Shown here: positions 10,101 to 21,400 of the stretch, piece by piece
How the letters are laid out: every line of letters begins with the position of its first letter
Position numbering within the stretch: the stretch's first letter is position 1
Assembly: GCA_964035575.1 (NCBI GenBank)
Contig: OZ037875.1
Coordinates: forward strand, 930,001 to 994,000
DNA from: Rhynchopus sp. YZ270_cl-10
Taxonomy: Eukaryota; Euglenozoa; Diplonemea; Diplonemida; Diplonemidae
DNA: 64,000 bases
Direction of reading: 5' to 3'
Program-made: the position numbers and the translations under genes
The notes under the pieces: model-generated
Told to the model about the DNA's origin: nothing
Seen by the model: only the letters and a program-made list of their open reading frames with translations
Database searches by the model: none

Positions 10101-10264
10101 TTTTCAACCCTGGAGGGGGGGTTTTATAGCAGTTGAGTTGAGAGTTGATTGTCTTTTTTTTGTTTGTGGAAAGCCGTACCACAATTTTCTTGAAAAGTTG
10201 TAAAATTGTCTTTGGTCTTTGTGCAATCTTTGTAGTATGAAATAATTTACCCTTTTTTTCATCT

Positions 10265-10302
10265 GGCGGCATTGTGGGTCAGTCGGAGGTACCTGCATCG
10301 AA
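10265..10302 (+). repeat. Dispersed motif M2, copy 1
   Basis: GGCATTGTGGGTCAGTCGGA followed by GGTACCTGCATC. It is shared with 60526-60572 and 61553-61597. Confidence 0.6.
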
Positions 10303-10363
10303 TGACTTCTATTTAATAAAATTTTAAATCAAGATGCATGAGCATTTGCGAGACCCAGGTCAA

Positions 10364-10386
10364 ATGGGGGGGGGGGGGGGGGGGGG
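10364..10386. repeat. Poly-G run
   Basis: About 23 consecutive G. The spacers here also hold long poly-C (about 10781-10802) and poly-T (about 11201-11243) runs. Confidence 0.9.
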
Positions 10387-10475
10387 TTCTTTTTTCATTT
10401 TGATCGGTCGAACAGTGAAGCTGTCAGTGATAGGTCTTCATGTCAAAAAACTTTGTTCAAAATACCCCCACACAC

Positions 10476-10583
10476 CCTACTGTCGCAGGAGCAACTGTGG
10501 CAGGTGCTGTTGTGTCAGGTGCTGTAGTTGTTGGTGCTGTCGTAGGTGTGACAACAGCAGGTGCAGTGGTCACAGCAGGTGAG
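10476..10583 (-). pseudogene. Thr/Ala/Pro-rich coding fragment (relic)
   Basis: On the minus strand an uninterrupted stretch reads as repeats such as TTAPAVVTPTTAPTTTAPDT. This matches the style of the stalk in the 5143-8469 protein. There is no start, and nothing recognisable on either side. It may be a relic of a second stalk-bearing surface protein or an isolated exon. Simple trinucleotide bias could also produce it. Confidence 0.35.
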
Positions 10584-10590
10584 CCCCCAT

Positions 10591-11198
10591 CCACCTGATT
10601 TGGTAATTGCCCCGACGCCTCCAAACACCGCCAAACAGGTCAAAATCAGGTGACACAGAACAACCCCGGGTACTATGTTTTTTTTCTTTAATATTCTGGA
10701 GTTCTATTCTCTTTCAACGCATTTATTGTTTACAGATGTGGTGTGCACAAGAGTACATACATCTTTCAAGTTTCCTTTCCCCCCCCCCCCCCCCCCCCCC
10801 CCTTCAGTCTCCCCCCCCTCAAAGAACCTCTGTAGCTAGCTCCACTAAACGCTGTGAGATTTTTTTGTTTTTGGAAAAGTTACCTGGATGACCCCTTTCT
10901 TTTGTACGTGAAAGCTGGGTCTACAGACCCCTTGTTACCCAATCATCAGGTTGGGTATGTAGGTGGTACAAAATATTTCATGGTCAAAAAACATGTTGGT
11001 TAGGACATTTTTCACTGCTCTCGTATTGCCGGAGGCCCCGTCCTGCTTCTCCGTTTTGTATTTTTTAAAAATGCACCAAAGTACAGGGCTTCATATTTCA
11101 AGTCAATTTTCTTTTCTATGATCTGCGTCTCTCTTTGTGAAGAGGCATACGTTTAACCACTCCTTCTGCGGATGTGTCCTGCACGTCAGTATCAACCT

Positions 11199-11244
<46 letters not shown>

Positions 11245-11246
11245 AC
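10591..11246. other. Spacer without genes
   Basis: Dominated by poly-T, poly-C and short mixed sequence, ending in a 43-base poly-T run that abuts the hAT-like insertion. Confidence 0.6.
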
Positions 11247-11644
11247 TCTCCCACCAGGGCACTAGCTAGACTTTTTTTTTCCCGTTTTTTTGCGGTTTTG
11301 CGGTTTCAAAAAAAAATTTCGCGCGGCGACAAACTAGAAGGAAAAACACACGAATGAGGGACGATTTTGGGAAGGGGTTATTTACAGGGCATTTTTTACG
11401 GGGCTAAACCCGACTGACCCCTGGTGGAATCTCCTGCCAACTTCATTGCATGTATCAGAATGCTTCTGTGCGTGAGCATATGTTGTCGCATGGTCTGCAC
11501 AGCTTCCGACGTTCGCACACACTCCCCCCAGTCTCCTGTCGACCATTCTATCACACACTCCTCCATGTCCGCGGTGGCCCGCCGGCTCACTATGCTCTGA
11601 CTTAATCTCCCCGATCGTGGACCACCCCTCTACCTGAATCGATT

Positions 11645-11830
11645 GCAGTTTCGGTTGCAAAATGCAACTGTCCAAATTGCAAGGGGATTCCCGAAGACAT
11701 TGTAAAATAATAAATGGCGCCGCAGGCAAAAAAAAATGGTGTAAAGATGCCGGTTTTACACCAGAGTCACTTAACAAGCCCTTTTTTGCGAAGCAAAAAA
11801 AGGAAAATGGCGCCGCAGGCAAAAAAAAAT
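11645..11830 (+). repeat. Internal repeat of the hAT-like element, copy 1
   Basis: Words TTGCAAAATGCAA, GAAGACATTGTAAA, TGGCGCCGCAGGC and a perfect hairpin TTTTTTGCGAAGCAAAAAA recur in the same order at 12300-12480. Confidence 0.6.
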
Positions 11831-12299
11831 ATGGGTTAACTCCGCGAGCGAAGCGAGCGGAAATTTTTTTGGGGTGTACTTCCGTGAGCGCAGCGAGCAG
11901 AAAAAAAATTAAGGTGCTATCATGCCAGTCATCTGGGGGTCGGGCGAGGGGGCCCCAACAGTGCCCAAAACCCCCCACATTTTTTTTTTTTTTTCTGCCC
12001 CGAGATCAGGGTAGTAGCTTGAAAGGTGCACTTTTCAAATGTTGCTGGTTTGCTGGTTTAGAAAAAAATTTTCCCCGGTTGAAAGCGGTCGTCGCGCGCT
12101 TCGCGCGCGCCTCCCTGCCAACCACAGAGTGGAGAGGCAAAGGGTAAATTTTGCGAGACAATCAAGAAAATGGAATATACCCTTGTGTTAACGGAGCTTG
12201 GTCTTGCACCTTATATTCCACTAACCGTACAAAGTCAATACGTCTTCCAGAAGCAGGGGCTGTTGCAACGGTGGTCATTTTGGAAAAAAACGGTCAATT

Positions 12300-12480
12300 T
12301 TTTACAGCTTTGGTCAAGTTGCATTTGTGGCTGCAAAATGCAAGGGGGTTCCCTAGAAGACATTGTAAACTCTATTTTTTTGCGGAGCAAAAAAATTATA
12401 TAAAGTGGCGCCGCAGGCGAAAAAAATTAGGGTACAGTGCAAAACATGCAGCTTTTTACACCACAGAGTCGCTCAATGAA
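12300..12480 (+). repeat. Internal repeat of the hAT-like element, copy 2
   Basis: Diverged second copy of 11645-11830, with hairpin TTTTTTGCGGAGCAAAAAA and the TGGCGCCGCAGGC word. Confidence 0.6.
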
Positions 12481-12764
12481 CCCTTTTTAGGGGTTCGCTT
12501 ACGTGTGAGGCTTTCTTCTGTGAGTGGGAAAGTGGTGCGGGGGAGGCGAAAAACTGAATCCCGAATCCCACTTTTTTTTTTTATTTTTCCCCAAACCAGT
12601 AAACCAGCTCGTTCTGGTTTTGAAACCAGCAAAAGTACCCAAGCTATTTCCCTGCCCGAGATTTTCCGTTTTTTTTTTTTTTTTTTTTTTCGCCAAACCG
12701 CAAAACCGGGTTTTTGCGGTTTTGAAACCGCAAAAAAGCACCTAGCTAGTGCCCTGTCTCCCAC

Positions 12765-13332
12765 GAGAACGGACGTAGTGTGCACTTGGCAAAGCGTGTG
12801 CTTCGTTTTTAATTCTCAGTGTATGCGGGGGTTTCCCCTTCGTATAGTCTCGTTTCATATCCGTTACTCTGTGAAGAAGAAGAAGAAGAAGAAAATGGAC
12901 TACTGCCTCGTGTCAGTGGACTTTAATCAACAAATCAAATTCTTCCCCTCTCCCTTTCAGCGCATAACAAAAACTTCATAAAAACCCATTCAAACTCCCT
13001 TTCAGCGCGGGGAGGTTTTTTTTCTTAGACACTACTTCTTCTTCTTTTTTTTTCAGTGCCTTGCGTCCGTCGGTGTATGGTGCGGCGTTTGCACTTTCAA
13101 CTTCTCTTTATTTTTTCAGGGCTGTAGGTGCGTCGAATTATCCAGTCAGACCAGACCGGATCATTTTTTTTTTTTAATCCCGAATTCTTCCTCCCAGCTC
13201 TGTTTCTTTCGCCCCCCCCCAAAAAAAAAAAACAAAAACAAAATAACACCCCTCTCTTCATGCGAGAACAAAACGAAAGTGTCCACCTATCTCAGTAAGG
13301 GTTGCTTTAAATAAAAGGGGGAGGTGCACATC
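12765..13332. other. Spacer before the array
   Basis: (GAA)n at about 12872-12892, pyrimidine tracts, and the TTTGCACTTTCAACTT motif at 13088-13103. No coding segment was recognised. Confidence 0.6.
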
Positions 13333-13532
13333 TTTTATCTCCAACAACACTATCACATGCGATTGGCTCCCACTATAGCAAAGGTGTTCTATATGCACAC
13401 CCGTTTGCACTGTGGCTGTGCTTGCCAAGGGGTGGGAGGCAGTTCAGAGACACCCACCACTCACCTCACCTCACAAACCACAACCTTCACAAAAAGAAAC
13501 AGCACACAAGACCCCCGACACAACACAAAGGA

Positions 13533-14747
13533 ATGGAGGTGCACGTGACGTGTGTTCTGTCCGGTAATGTGCACATCGTGGAGGTGGAGGAAGGTGCGAC
13601 GGTGCTGGACGTGAGGGAGCGTGTGGGGGAGGTGTTGCAACTGGGTGCACTGCCGCAGTTGTGGCAGCAGGGGGGTGAGGGCAGGGTGCTGCTGGGCGGC
13701 GACGGGGATGCTGTGTCTGGGACAGGGTTGTGCAGTGGCGACACGCTTCTTGCTGAGGTGCGGACGGAGGTGCCGCACATCGAGGTGCCCACCATCGAGG
13801 ATGTCTCCGCAAGCTGGAAGAGTCCGCAGGACCTAGGCTCCTGTGAGGGCCACCTTGTGGCCTTGTCCCCTGGAGGACGCTACTGTCTGAAGTACTACAA
13901 CTTCAACGACTCAGGGAAGCTCATCCAGAAAGACCTCGTCACCGGCACGTCCACCATCGTCGCACGCCTCGCACCGCACGACGTCCCCACTGCAGTTGCG
14001 ATGATATCGGATCAACACTTCGCCTACCTGACCGACACGTCCGTCCACATCATGTCGACGGAGAGCACAGAGGAGCAGGTCTCCTTCACCCCTGCGCTTG
14101 ACTGCTGCGGCAAGTTGCTCTCCATGACAGGCGCACCTGAGAGGGTTGTTGTTGGGTGCCGGTGCAGCGTCAGGGTGTTAAGCCTTGAAGGTGTGTGTCT
14201 GGCGCGTGCGGAGGTGCCTGCCTTCCGCGTGACGGTGTCGCCCTGTGCTCGGTGGGTTGCGTGCCTCAATACCGGCCTGCAGCTGCTCGACTTGGAGACG
14301 CTCTCTCTCGTCAAGGTGTTCACTGTCCCTGAGCAGAGTGGCCCCTGGTCTCTGCAGTCTGCTCCTGCGTTCTCTCCGTGCTCGGGGTTGGTTGCTCTCT
14401 CGCCTAGTGATGAGGTGTATGTCTGTTCGGTTGAGGATGGACAGATACGTCATCGCTTCAGTGGAACACACTATGCTGCTTCGTTCAGCACGTGTGGCGG
14501 CTATGTGCTGTCGTATGAGTGTGAAGGCCTGAAGCGTTATAACTTGGTCACAGGCATCAGCGAAATGATCCACAAGGAGAAGTGGACCATCTACTGGTTT
14601 GTGGTCTCGCGCAACATGAAGACTGTAGTCTACAGTGACGTCAACGAGCTCTTCGTCAGAACCATTTGTTTCCCACAAAGTACCCCAACGTCGCAGAGGC
14701 AACTCACCCAGTCACAGTCTCGAGACAAGGGATGTCAATGTTGCTAG
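13533..14747 (+). CDS. A1: ubiquitin-like/beta-propeller protein with C-terminal CxCC
   Basis: 404 aa. The ATG at 13533 is chosen because the ubiquitin-like start MEVHVTCVLSG begins there and is shared by all copies; an upstream in-frame ATG at 13422 would add 37 residues of leader-like sequence. Residues 1-78 have a beta-grasp pattern (strand, turn LSGN, strand, helix VLDVRERVGEVL, ending GDTLLAEV). Residues about 95-390 contain repeating blade phrases (ALSPGGRY, VSPCARWVACL, FSPCSGLVAL, FSTCGGYVLS), so a degenerate WD40-like propeller is likely. The end is RDKGCQCC, suiting prenylation or S-acylation. A1 opens the array. Its upstream region lacks most of the shared 130-bp block and retains only the last part near 13360-13400. 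Cellular role unknown. Confidence 0.85.
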   Translation: MEVHVTCVLSGNVHIVEVEEGATVLDVRERVGEVLQLGALPQLWQQGGEGRVLLGGDGDAVSGTGLCSGDTLLAEVRTEVPHIEVPTIEDVSASWKSPQDLGSCEGHLVALSPGGRYCLKYYNFNDSGKLIQKDLVTGTSTIVARLAPHDVPTAVAMISDQHFAYLTDTSVHIMSTESTEEQVSFTPALDCCGKLLSMTGAPERVVVGCRCSVRVLSLEGVCLARAEVPAFRVTVSPCARWVACLNTGLQLLDLETLSLVKVFTVPEQSGPWSLQSAPAFSPCSGLVALSPSDEVYVCSVEDGQIRHRFSGTHYAASFSTCGGYVLSYECEGLKRYNLVTGISEMIHKEKWTIYWFVVSRNMKTVVYSDVNELFVRTICFPQSTPTSQRQLTQSQSRDKGCQCC

Positions 14748-14818
14748 AGAGAGACGTGTATTTTCCTGTTTGAGGCGTTTGCCTTTCTCCTTCTCTTTCT
14801 TTTCCCTTAAAAGTTCAA

Positions 14819-14862
14819 GGGTGACCAAGCAGAGGCTTAGGTACATCTTCTTTGCTCGACAA
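14819..14862 (+). repeat. Hairpin motif 72 nt after A1
   Basis: GGTGACCAAGC, loop AGAG, GCTTAGG, then TACATCTTC. It is the same motif as at 266, 2923 and 3565, here at a fixed distance after the stop codon. Confidence 0.7.
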
Positions 14863-15109
14863 TAGCAACTTTGACGGAAGGTGCACTGGGTACTGCGTAC
14901 TGGGTCGAGAGTGCCCTGTACATTGTCTCAGGGGCAGTGAGGTAGTTGGGGTTTTGTGTTCTCTTTGGTTTTGCATTAACTTGGGCCGTGAGTGCCTCTG
15001 GTTGCGCAGTCGATCCGTGAGCGATTGAAACAGGATAAAGAACGGGTGCACCGAAACATCGGTGGAGTTTGCTCGTGTGTGTGTGTGTGTGTGTGTGTTG
15101 CTGTGTGGG

Positions 15110-15240
15110 GACTCATTTCTCTTGTTTCCCCCATGTCCCCCATTTCTCCCATTTGAGGTAGCCAGGTGCACAACGCTATGCTTTTTACCCCTCTACCTTT
15201 CGTGTAGTATTTCCTCATACCAAACAACCTCACCTGCGAG
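15110..15240 (+). promoter_or_regulatory. Shared upstream block before B1
   Basis: About 130 bp running from ACTCATTTCTCTTG through CCCCCATGTCCCCCAT, TTTGAGGTAGCCAGGTGC and CTACCTTTCGTG to CCTCACCTGCGA. It stands before nearly all A and B genes. It is preceded here by (GT)n. A promoter or leader role is inferred from position only. Confidence 0.55.
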
Positions 15241-15417
15241 TGTCTCCCAGTCTCTCTCTCTCTCTCTTCCCCCCCTCCCCAAACTCACGCAGTTAAAGTT
15301 TCGCACACACATTTCGTCGATTCCTCCGCCATACGCAACCCACTTCGCACCAGAGCTACACAACAACGCTCCTCCCCTTTCCCCTCTCCCCCTTCCTCCT
15401 CTCCTCCTCCCTTCCAA

Positions 15418-18400
15418 ATGGAGTACTTTCAAAGCACCGCAGTGCAGCGCAGCCTGCGCGAGGTGAAGAAGGTGCTCGCCTCGGCACGCCACCCTCTCCC
15501 TGCAGATGAAGTGGCACACAGCTATGCAGCAAAGTACACGCTTGTCGAGGACGCGGTTGGGGCAGGCGTTTCGAGTCAACTTCTTGCGCTTGAGGCGCTT
15601 GGTTTGGACCACACCGCCTTGGAACATCTGACCAACGCAGCCACCTCAGCGAAGACCGTCACCCTCCAGCTCCACAGCACCGAGACCTGCACACTTACCC
15701 GCACCGCGAAACGAGACATTGACCCTGCCTCCTGCACCACCCCCGCAAAGATCATCTCCCGGCAGGTCCACACCATCGAAGAGCACTTCTGGGGGATAAA
15801 TATTTGCTACGAAATCCGTGCCGCCGTCGGGCACAACGAGGAGAGCGTGGTCCTGCAGAAGGGGAATTTGGTGACGGAGGTGAAGACTGCGACTGAGGAG
15901 CGTCCGAAGCCTTCGGTGCATGTGGTTGATGGGGTGGAAGCGGATCTGACCTGGATGCTGTTGCAGAAGAGAGAAGGAGGGGAGGGTGCGGTTAAGAACG
16001 TTGTCTTCAGCATCAACCGCGATGCATTAGCTTGCCACACACCGCGCAGAAATGCAGAAGTTGATGCAGCAGTGCGCTGTGCACGTGATCTCTGCACCTG
16101 GGGCAGGGAGGTCGTGAAATATTTCGACACGCTTTTCACGTTCGAAACACAACACACAACACCGTTGTTGGAAACCGCGAATTTATTTGAGGGTGGCATA
16201 TTTATTCCGGTTTTGCCTCTATTCCACACTGAGGACTCTCAAGCAGTGTCTCTGTCACAACCTGAGGTGACAACCCTTGGGGACATAGTGCGTTTACTGG
16301 AGCACGAAAGGGAAGGGATGGACACTGCGTTGGCGAGAGCGGACACACAGCTTGAGGCTGGGACGGGTATTGTTTGTCCCGCCTCTGGACGTATTGTTGT
16401 TGCGGTGCGGCATCTGTGCGAGGTGGGGGCAGCGGTTGAAGGGGCAGTGGACTATGTGGAGGCGCTTCTGAGACACCAGCTTGTGGCTGCTGTGGGGCAC
16501 GAGGTGACGGCAGACGACTTTGCAGAATGCATGCAACACCATTTGAGCAGGGTTGTGCATCATGAGTACCTTCCTAAGGGCTGCAGCCATCGCGTTCGTC
16601 GCAATGGGTATCATCCGGAAGGGTGTTTCTCTCTGGAAGTTGCTGCCGGCTCTGGCAGTTCTGGTGGCGCACCCATTCTCACTGCAGTGCGCAAGCTGCA
16701 TGCCAGCGAGACCACGCCTATGCGTTTTGCGTTAAACGCGACAGTCGATCTGACGCTGCACGGAGAGCGTTTTGTGCACACCCATTTGTGCCATAAGTTC
16801 TCCACGGAGGCCATGCCGGCGCTGCAGGTCTGTGCGCGGGCCCAGCATTTCAGTGGTTTTGTGCTAATGGTAGGGACCATAGGGGGTCCAGGGCTGTTCC
16901 TCCCAAAGCATGCAGTGTATGTGAAGGACGGCGACGAAGTGTTGATGCCGCTGCTGTTGGAGCAGATCCCTTCGGCGAAGGAGTTTCGCGACGCGATTGA
17001 GTCGCTCTCACCCGCACAGCAGCGCTTTGCGCGGGCATACCGTGCACTGCAGATGGAAGCGACCCTCTTCGGCATCTGCGTGGTGCAGGTCAAGCCGCTT
17101 CTTGAGCGTGCCCTGAACCTCCCGGAGGGGAGCCTCACCCAGGAGATCGCCCTCACGCAGGCTGCGCTACAGCTGCTAACAACCAACGGTATACCGTGCG
17201 ACCAGCTTGCTTACCAGAACGATGGCCTCGATGCTGACGACACAATACCCGCATCGCAAAAGGTGGCTGCAGTGCAACACCATGTTGCTGTGATGCAGGA
17301 GATGATACAGACTATGAAGGACGAACAGCTGGAGGCAGAGGAGAAGGAACGGAAGTCACGCCTTGCTAAGAAAGCCGAGGAGGCAGCGAGAGCCGCAGAA
17401 GAGAAGTACTCAGTAGCCGCCGGTAAAGAGGGGGGAAACGGGACAAGGGCGGGGGCACAAGAAGCAACCTTGTCTGATGCGGTAGTTATGTACGACGACA
17501 CCGTGGGGGAGCTCATCGATGAGGTATTTTGTCTTCTTTGTTTTCCACCCCCATGGGCACGACCGAGCTGCGTTTTAGTTTCAACTACCCTTTCTTTTCC
17601 TGCAAAGACGTGGGTTGTGGAGAAATGAGAAATAATAATGGCAGCTGGTGTGGCTGAAAGGGGGTGATATTGTTGTTTGCTATTTTCTGCTATTTTCTGC
17701 TATTCTGGGCATCTGGATTTTTGGTGCGGCTGAAGGGAGGTGCTATTTTGTGCTACTTTCTGCTATTTTGGGGTCGTCGGCCACACCATGACACTAAATT
17801 TACACAAAAACAGATCACGTCAAAGCTCTCTTGCATCCGTGGACAGCAGGGCGCTGAGCGCAAAACCTTTGTCGGCAGTGTGGAGGAACTGATACGGGAG
17901 TGCAAGAAGAAGATCCACTCGCTTAAGGTAATGTGTACAAGCTAGTCTTTTTCACAGCCTTCCCACCCCTCCCCCCTTTTTTCGTTCAGCCTGGGCTCCC
18001 CCCGGCCCCACAATGAACGCTAATTTGCTACCGCAAGGTCACTCTTGGGCTCATCTTCTATACTTGTCCTTGCTTTCCTTTCACTATTCTGTGAAAAAAC
18101 CGTGGCTATCTAGTGACAGTGGTCTTTTATCAGACAAAACTTTAGCCATTCTGCTCTCAGGGGTACATCCATATTTCAAGCTACTTTTGTTTTACTCCAT
18201 CAAAATGGACATGGTATATATGGGCATCACCGCACAATACACCCTAGGTTGAAATCCGTTGTCTCCGTGGCTCAGAAAGACAGATGTACGACAAGAAGGT
18301 CAAATGCCACCAAAGCCGCCTTGAGCAATGCCAGCAGCAGCTCCGCGAAAAGGAGGACCAAGGGTATGCAACACTCTCTCTTCCCGTCTCCCCGTCTCCC

Positions 18401-21400
18401 CCCCCCCCCCCCCCCCCCCTAGGCATACATGGTAAGCGAACAAAAAATTCGCTTTATTCGCTTTTCCAAAAAAGCGAATAAAAAGTTCGCTTTATTCGCT
18501 TTTGGTTCGCTTTTTTATTCGCTTTATTCGCCTTTTATTCGCCTTTGGGTGATCTATGATCGTCTCCGTGGGACACGTAACAGGCTGTGAGAGCTTACTG
18601 AGAGCTAGTGGGTGCTGAGTACTGAGTATACACAGTATACACAGTATACACAGTATACACAGTATACACAGTATACACAGTATACACAGTATACACAGTA
18701 TACACAGTATACACAGTATACACAGTATACACAGTATACACAGTATACACAGTATACACAGTATACACAGTATACACAGTATACACAGTATACACAGTAT
18801 ACACAGTATACACAGTATACACAGTATACACAGTATACACAGTATACACAGTATACACAGTATACACAGTATACACAGTATACACAGGGGATTGGGAGTA
18901 CAGTACAGTACAGTACAGTACAGTACAGTACAGTACAGTACAGTACAGTACAGTACAGTACAGTACAGTACAGTACAGTACAGTACAGTACAGTACAGTA
19001 CAGTACAGTACAGTACAGTACAGTACAGTACAGTACAGTACAGTACAGTACAGTACAGTACAGTACAGTACAGTACAGTACAGTACAGTACAGTACAGTA
19101 CAGTACAGTACAGTACAGTACAGTACAGTACAGTACAGTACAGTACAGTACAGTACAGTACAGTACAGTACAGTACAGTACAGTACAGTACAGTACAGTA
19201 CAGTACAGTACAGTACAGTACAGTACAGTACAGTACAGTACAGTACAGTACAGTACAGTACAGTACAGTACAGTACAGTGCAGTACAGTACAGTACAGTG
19301 CAGTACAGTACAGTACAGTACAGTACAGTACAGTACAGTACAGTACAGTACAGTACAGTACAGTACAGTACAGTACAGTACAGTACAGTACAGTACAGTA
19401 CAGTACAGTACAGTACAGTACAGTACAGTACAGTACAGTACAGTACAGTACAGTACAGTACAGTACAGTACAGTACAGTACAGTACAGTGCAGTACAGTA
19501 CAGTACAGTGCAGTACAGTACAGTACAGTACAGTACAGTACAGTACAGTACAGTACAGTAGCCTTATTTTGGCGTCGTTGCGGGTATTGGGGGATCTCGG
19601 GGGACTAGACTCGACACACTAGACTTGACAAAAAATACGTTGCCTTTTATTCGCTTTTTGTTCGCTTTTTCGTTCGCTTTTGGTTCGCTTTATTCGCTTT
19701 ATTCGCCGGCGAATAAAGCGAATAAAAAAGCGAACCAAAAGCGAATAAAGCGAATTTTTTGTTCGCTTACCATGTATGCCTAGGGGGTCCGACTCCTAAT
19801 AGACTTGTGTATAAAATTTCGTACAAAAAACTCATTATTAAACTTCTGGTCATTTCCAAGGCAACTGCGGGTGAAAAACACCCTCAGAGTGGGTCACAGG
19901 GGGCCTGTGGGTCGAAAAACGACCCAGAAGTCACCCGTCAGACAGGCTCCATAATGACCTTTTTGAAAAAAGTGTGTTTTTTAAGACGATTTTCTGTCGT
20001 GTTTTTGCAGTGTTTGGGTGGGGATGTGGTGGAAATTTGGAACTATCTGGGTTCCCAGAGTCCTTTTTCGGGGGTTTTTGGCCATTTCTTGACCCCTATA
20101 TGGGTCAAACAGCATGCCGGAATGCTGCCGGAGCGCGGTCAGGGTATTGCCAGGGTATTTTTTTTGACGTAAAAACACCAAAAAAACACTTCCAAAAGTG
20201 TCAAATATGTCCAAAACAGGTTGGAATGGACTCACAGGCCACTTTTGGGGTATATTTGTGCCAAAGGAGGTTTTGTGATGTCAAAAAATAACCGTTTTTT
20301 CGCTTTTTTCTTGAAAAACCGCTATTTTGCCCAAAATGGCCAAAACCTGAAAAAAGCCGTTTTTTCACTATTTTTTTCCATTTTTTTGTATTCTGGGGTG
20401 GCTTCTGGGTCGTTTTTCGGCCCACAGGCCCCCTGTGACCCACTCTGAGGGTGTTTTCACCCGCAGTTGCCTTGGAAATGACCAGAAGTTTAATAATGAG
20501 TTTTTTGTACGGTAATTTTACTCACAGTCGGACCCCCTACCCCCCCCCCCCCGCAAACATTCCTTGCCAACCTTTTCAGTCTAACCCTAAGACACTTCAG
20601 TTTATTTGACACTTTTACGATGCTTCACATTTTTTTGAGTTTTCCAAAATCCAATACCCCCATAATTCCCCAGACAAACGCCCCTTGGTGCTGAGGACGA
20701 CTATGGTGGAGGAGGGAACGGTGCGCCACAGGACGATGGCAAGCAGGATGTGCGTATTGCGTTTGGGCGCATTGCGGGGTACCAGGACAAATCGAAGGCA
20801 GCACTGGCGCATGCAGAGGAGGTGTTGCAGGAGACAGAGCTGATAGGGCAGAAGGCTGCACAGGATTTGGCGAGACAAGGAGAGCAGCTGCAACAAATAG
20901 GAGACTCCCTTGTAGAAGCCTCGCAAGACCTTCAGGCATCCAGCAAACAGTTCTATAAAGCTGCAGCGCCGAAGCAGGGCATCATTGGACGCTTCTTTGC
21001 CGCAAAGGGCACCTCAGCCTCAAGCGCGCCGCCACAGCAGAAATGCCCCGCCTCAGGACCACTCGGTATGAGTGAGGGTGACAGGCCCATCGCTGTCTCA
21101 GCGAAGTCCGCACCCCCAAAGCCTCAGACAGGTGGCGGAGCAAAGTGCGCACCACCACGGCCCACGCCAGCCGTAAAGGAGACTGCCAAGACGGAGACTA
21201 CGCCAGACAGCACAGAACACAGCCTGGAGGAGAGATGTGCTTCAGAGGCGTATGATGTGAGCAGGCTGCCGCAGGTGTTGGAGGCGGCATTTGAGGGTGG
21301 TGGTGGTGGTGGTACGGTGCGCCCGACTGTCGTGAAGGTTGCGGGGAATTGGAGTCGGAGGAGGAAGGAGACAATCCTGAGTCCGTACAGCGAGGCGGGG

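Larger units (their letters stand above)
11247..12764. mobile_element. Non-autonomous hAT-like DNA transposon with target duplication
   Basis: The element occupies 11255-12756 (1502 bp). Its ends are the inverted repeats CAGGGCACTAGCTAG (11255-11269) and CTAGCTAGTGCCCTG (12742-12756). The octamer TCTCCCAC lies directly outside both (11247-11254 and 12757-12764), a perfect 8-bp target duplication. CAGGG ends plus an 8-bp duplication are diagnostic of the hAT superfamily. Subterminal TTTGCGGTTT words recur inside both ends, also usual for hAT. No transposase frame is recognisable, so mobility would need a transposase supplied elsewhere. The interior holds a diverged internal repeat (about 11645-11830 and 12300-12480). 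The intact duplication suggests a fairly recent insertion. Confidence 0.85.
18420..19782. mobile_element. TA-flanked inverted-repeat element T1 in B1 intron 3
   Basis: Left end TAGGCATACATGGTAAGCGA (18420 on) and right end TCGCTTACCATGTATGCCTA (to 19782) are perfect inverted repeats of about 46 bp. TA lies at both edges, as expected for Tc1/mariner-type target choice. TTCGCTTTATTCGC words are iterated inside both ends. The interior is two satellites and no gene, so it is non-autonomous. Confidence 0.75.

Noticed and set aside
11201-11243. Telomeric or retrotransposon tail origin for the long poly-T
   Set aside because: No telomere unit and no adjacent reverse transcriptase or LINE-like sequence; such homopolymers are common across these spacers.
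17524-17628. Read-through end of B1 exon 1 giving a 736-aa protein
   Set aside because: The extension is low-complexity, while splicing at 17523/17814 joins in frame to exons leading to the conserved B C-terminal region.
18626-19560. CRISPR-like regular repeats
   Set aside because: Pure tandem satellites without spacers, in a eukaryotic intron.
18612-19622. Long open frames of Tyr-Thr-Gln or Ser-Thr-Val-Gln-Tyr repeats
   Set aside because: They arise from the 9-mer and 5-mer satellites, which are open in several frames on both strands and lie in an intron.
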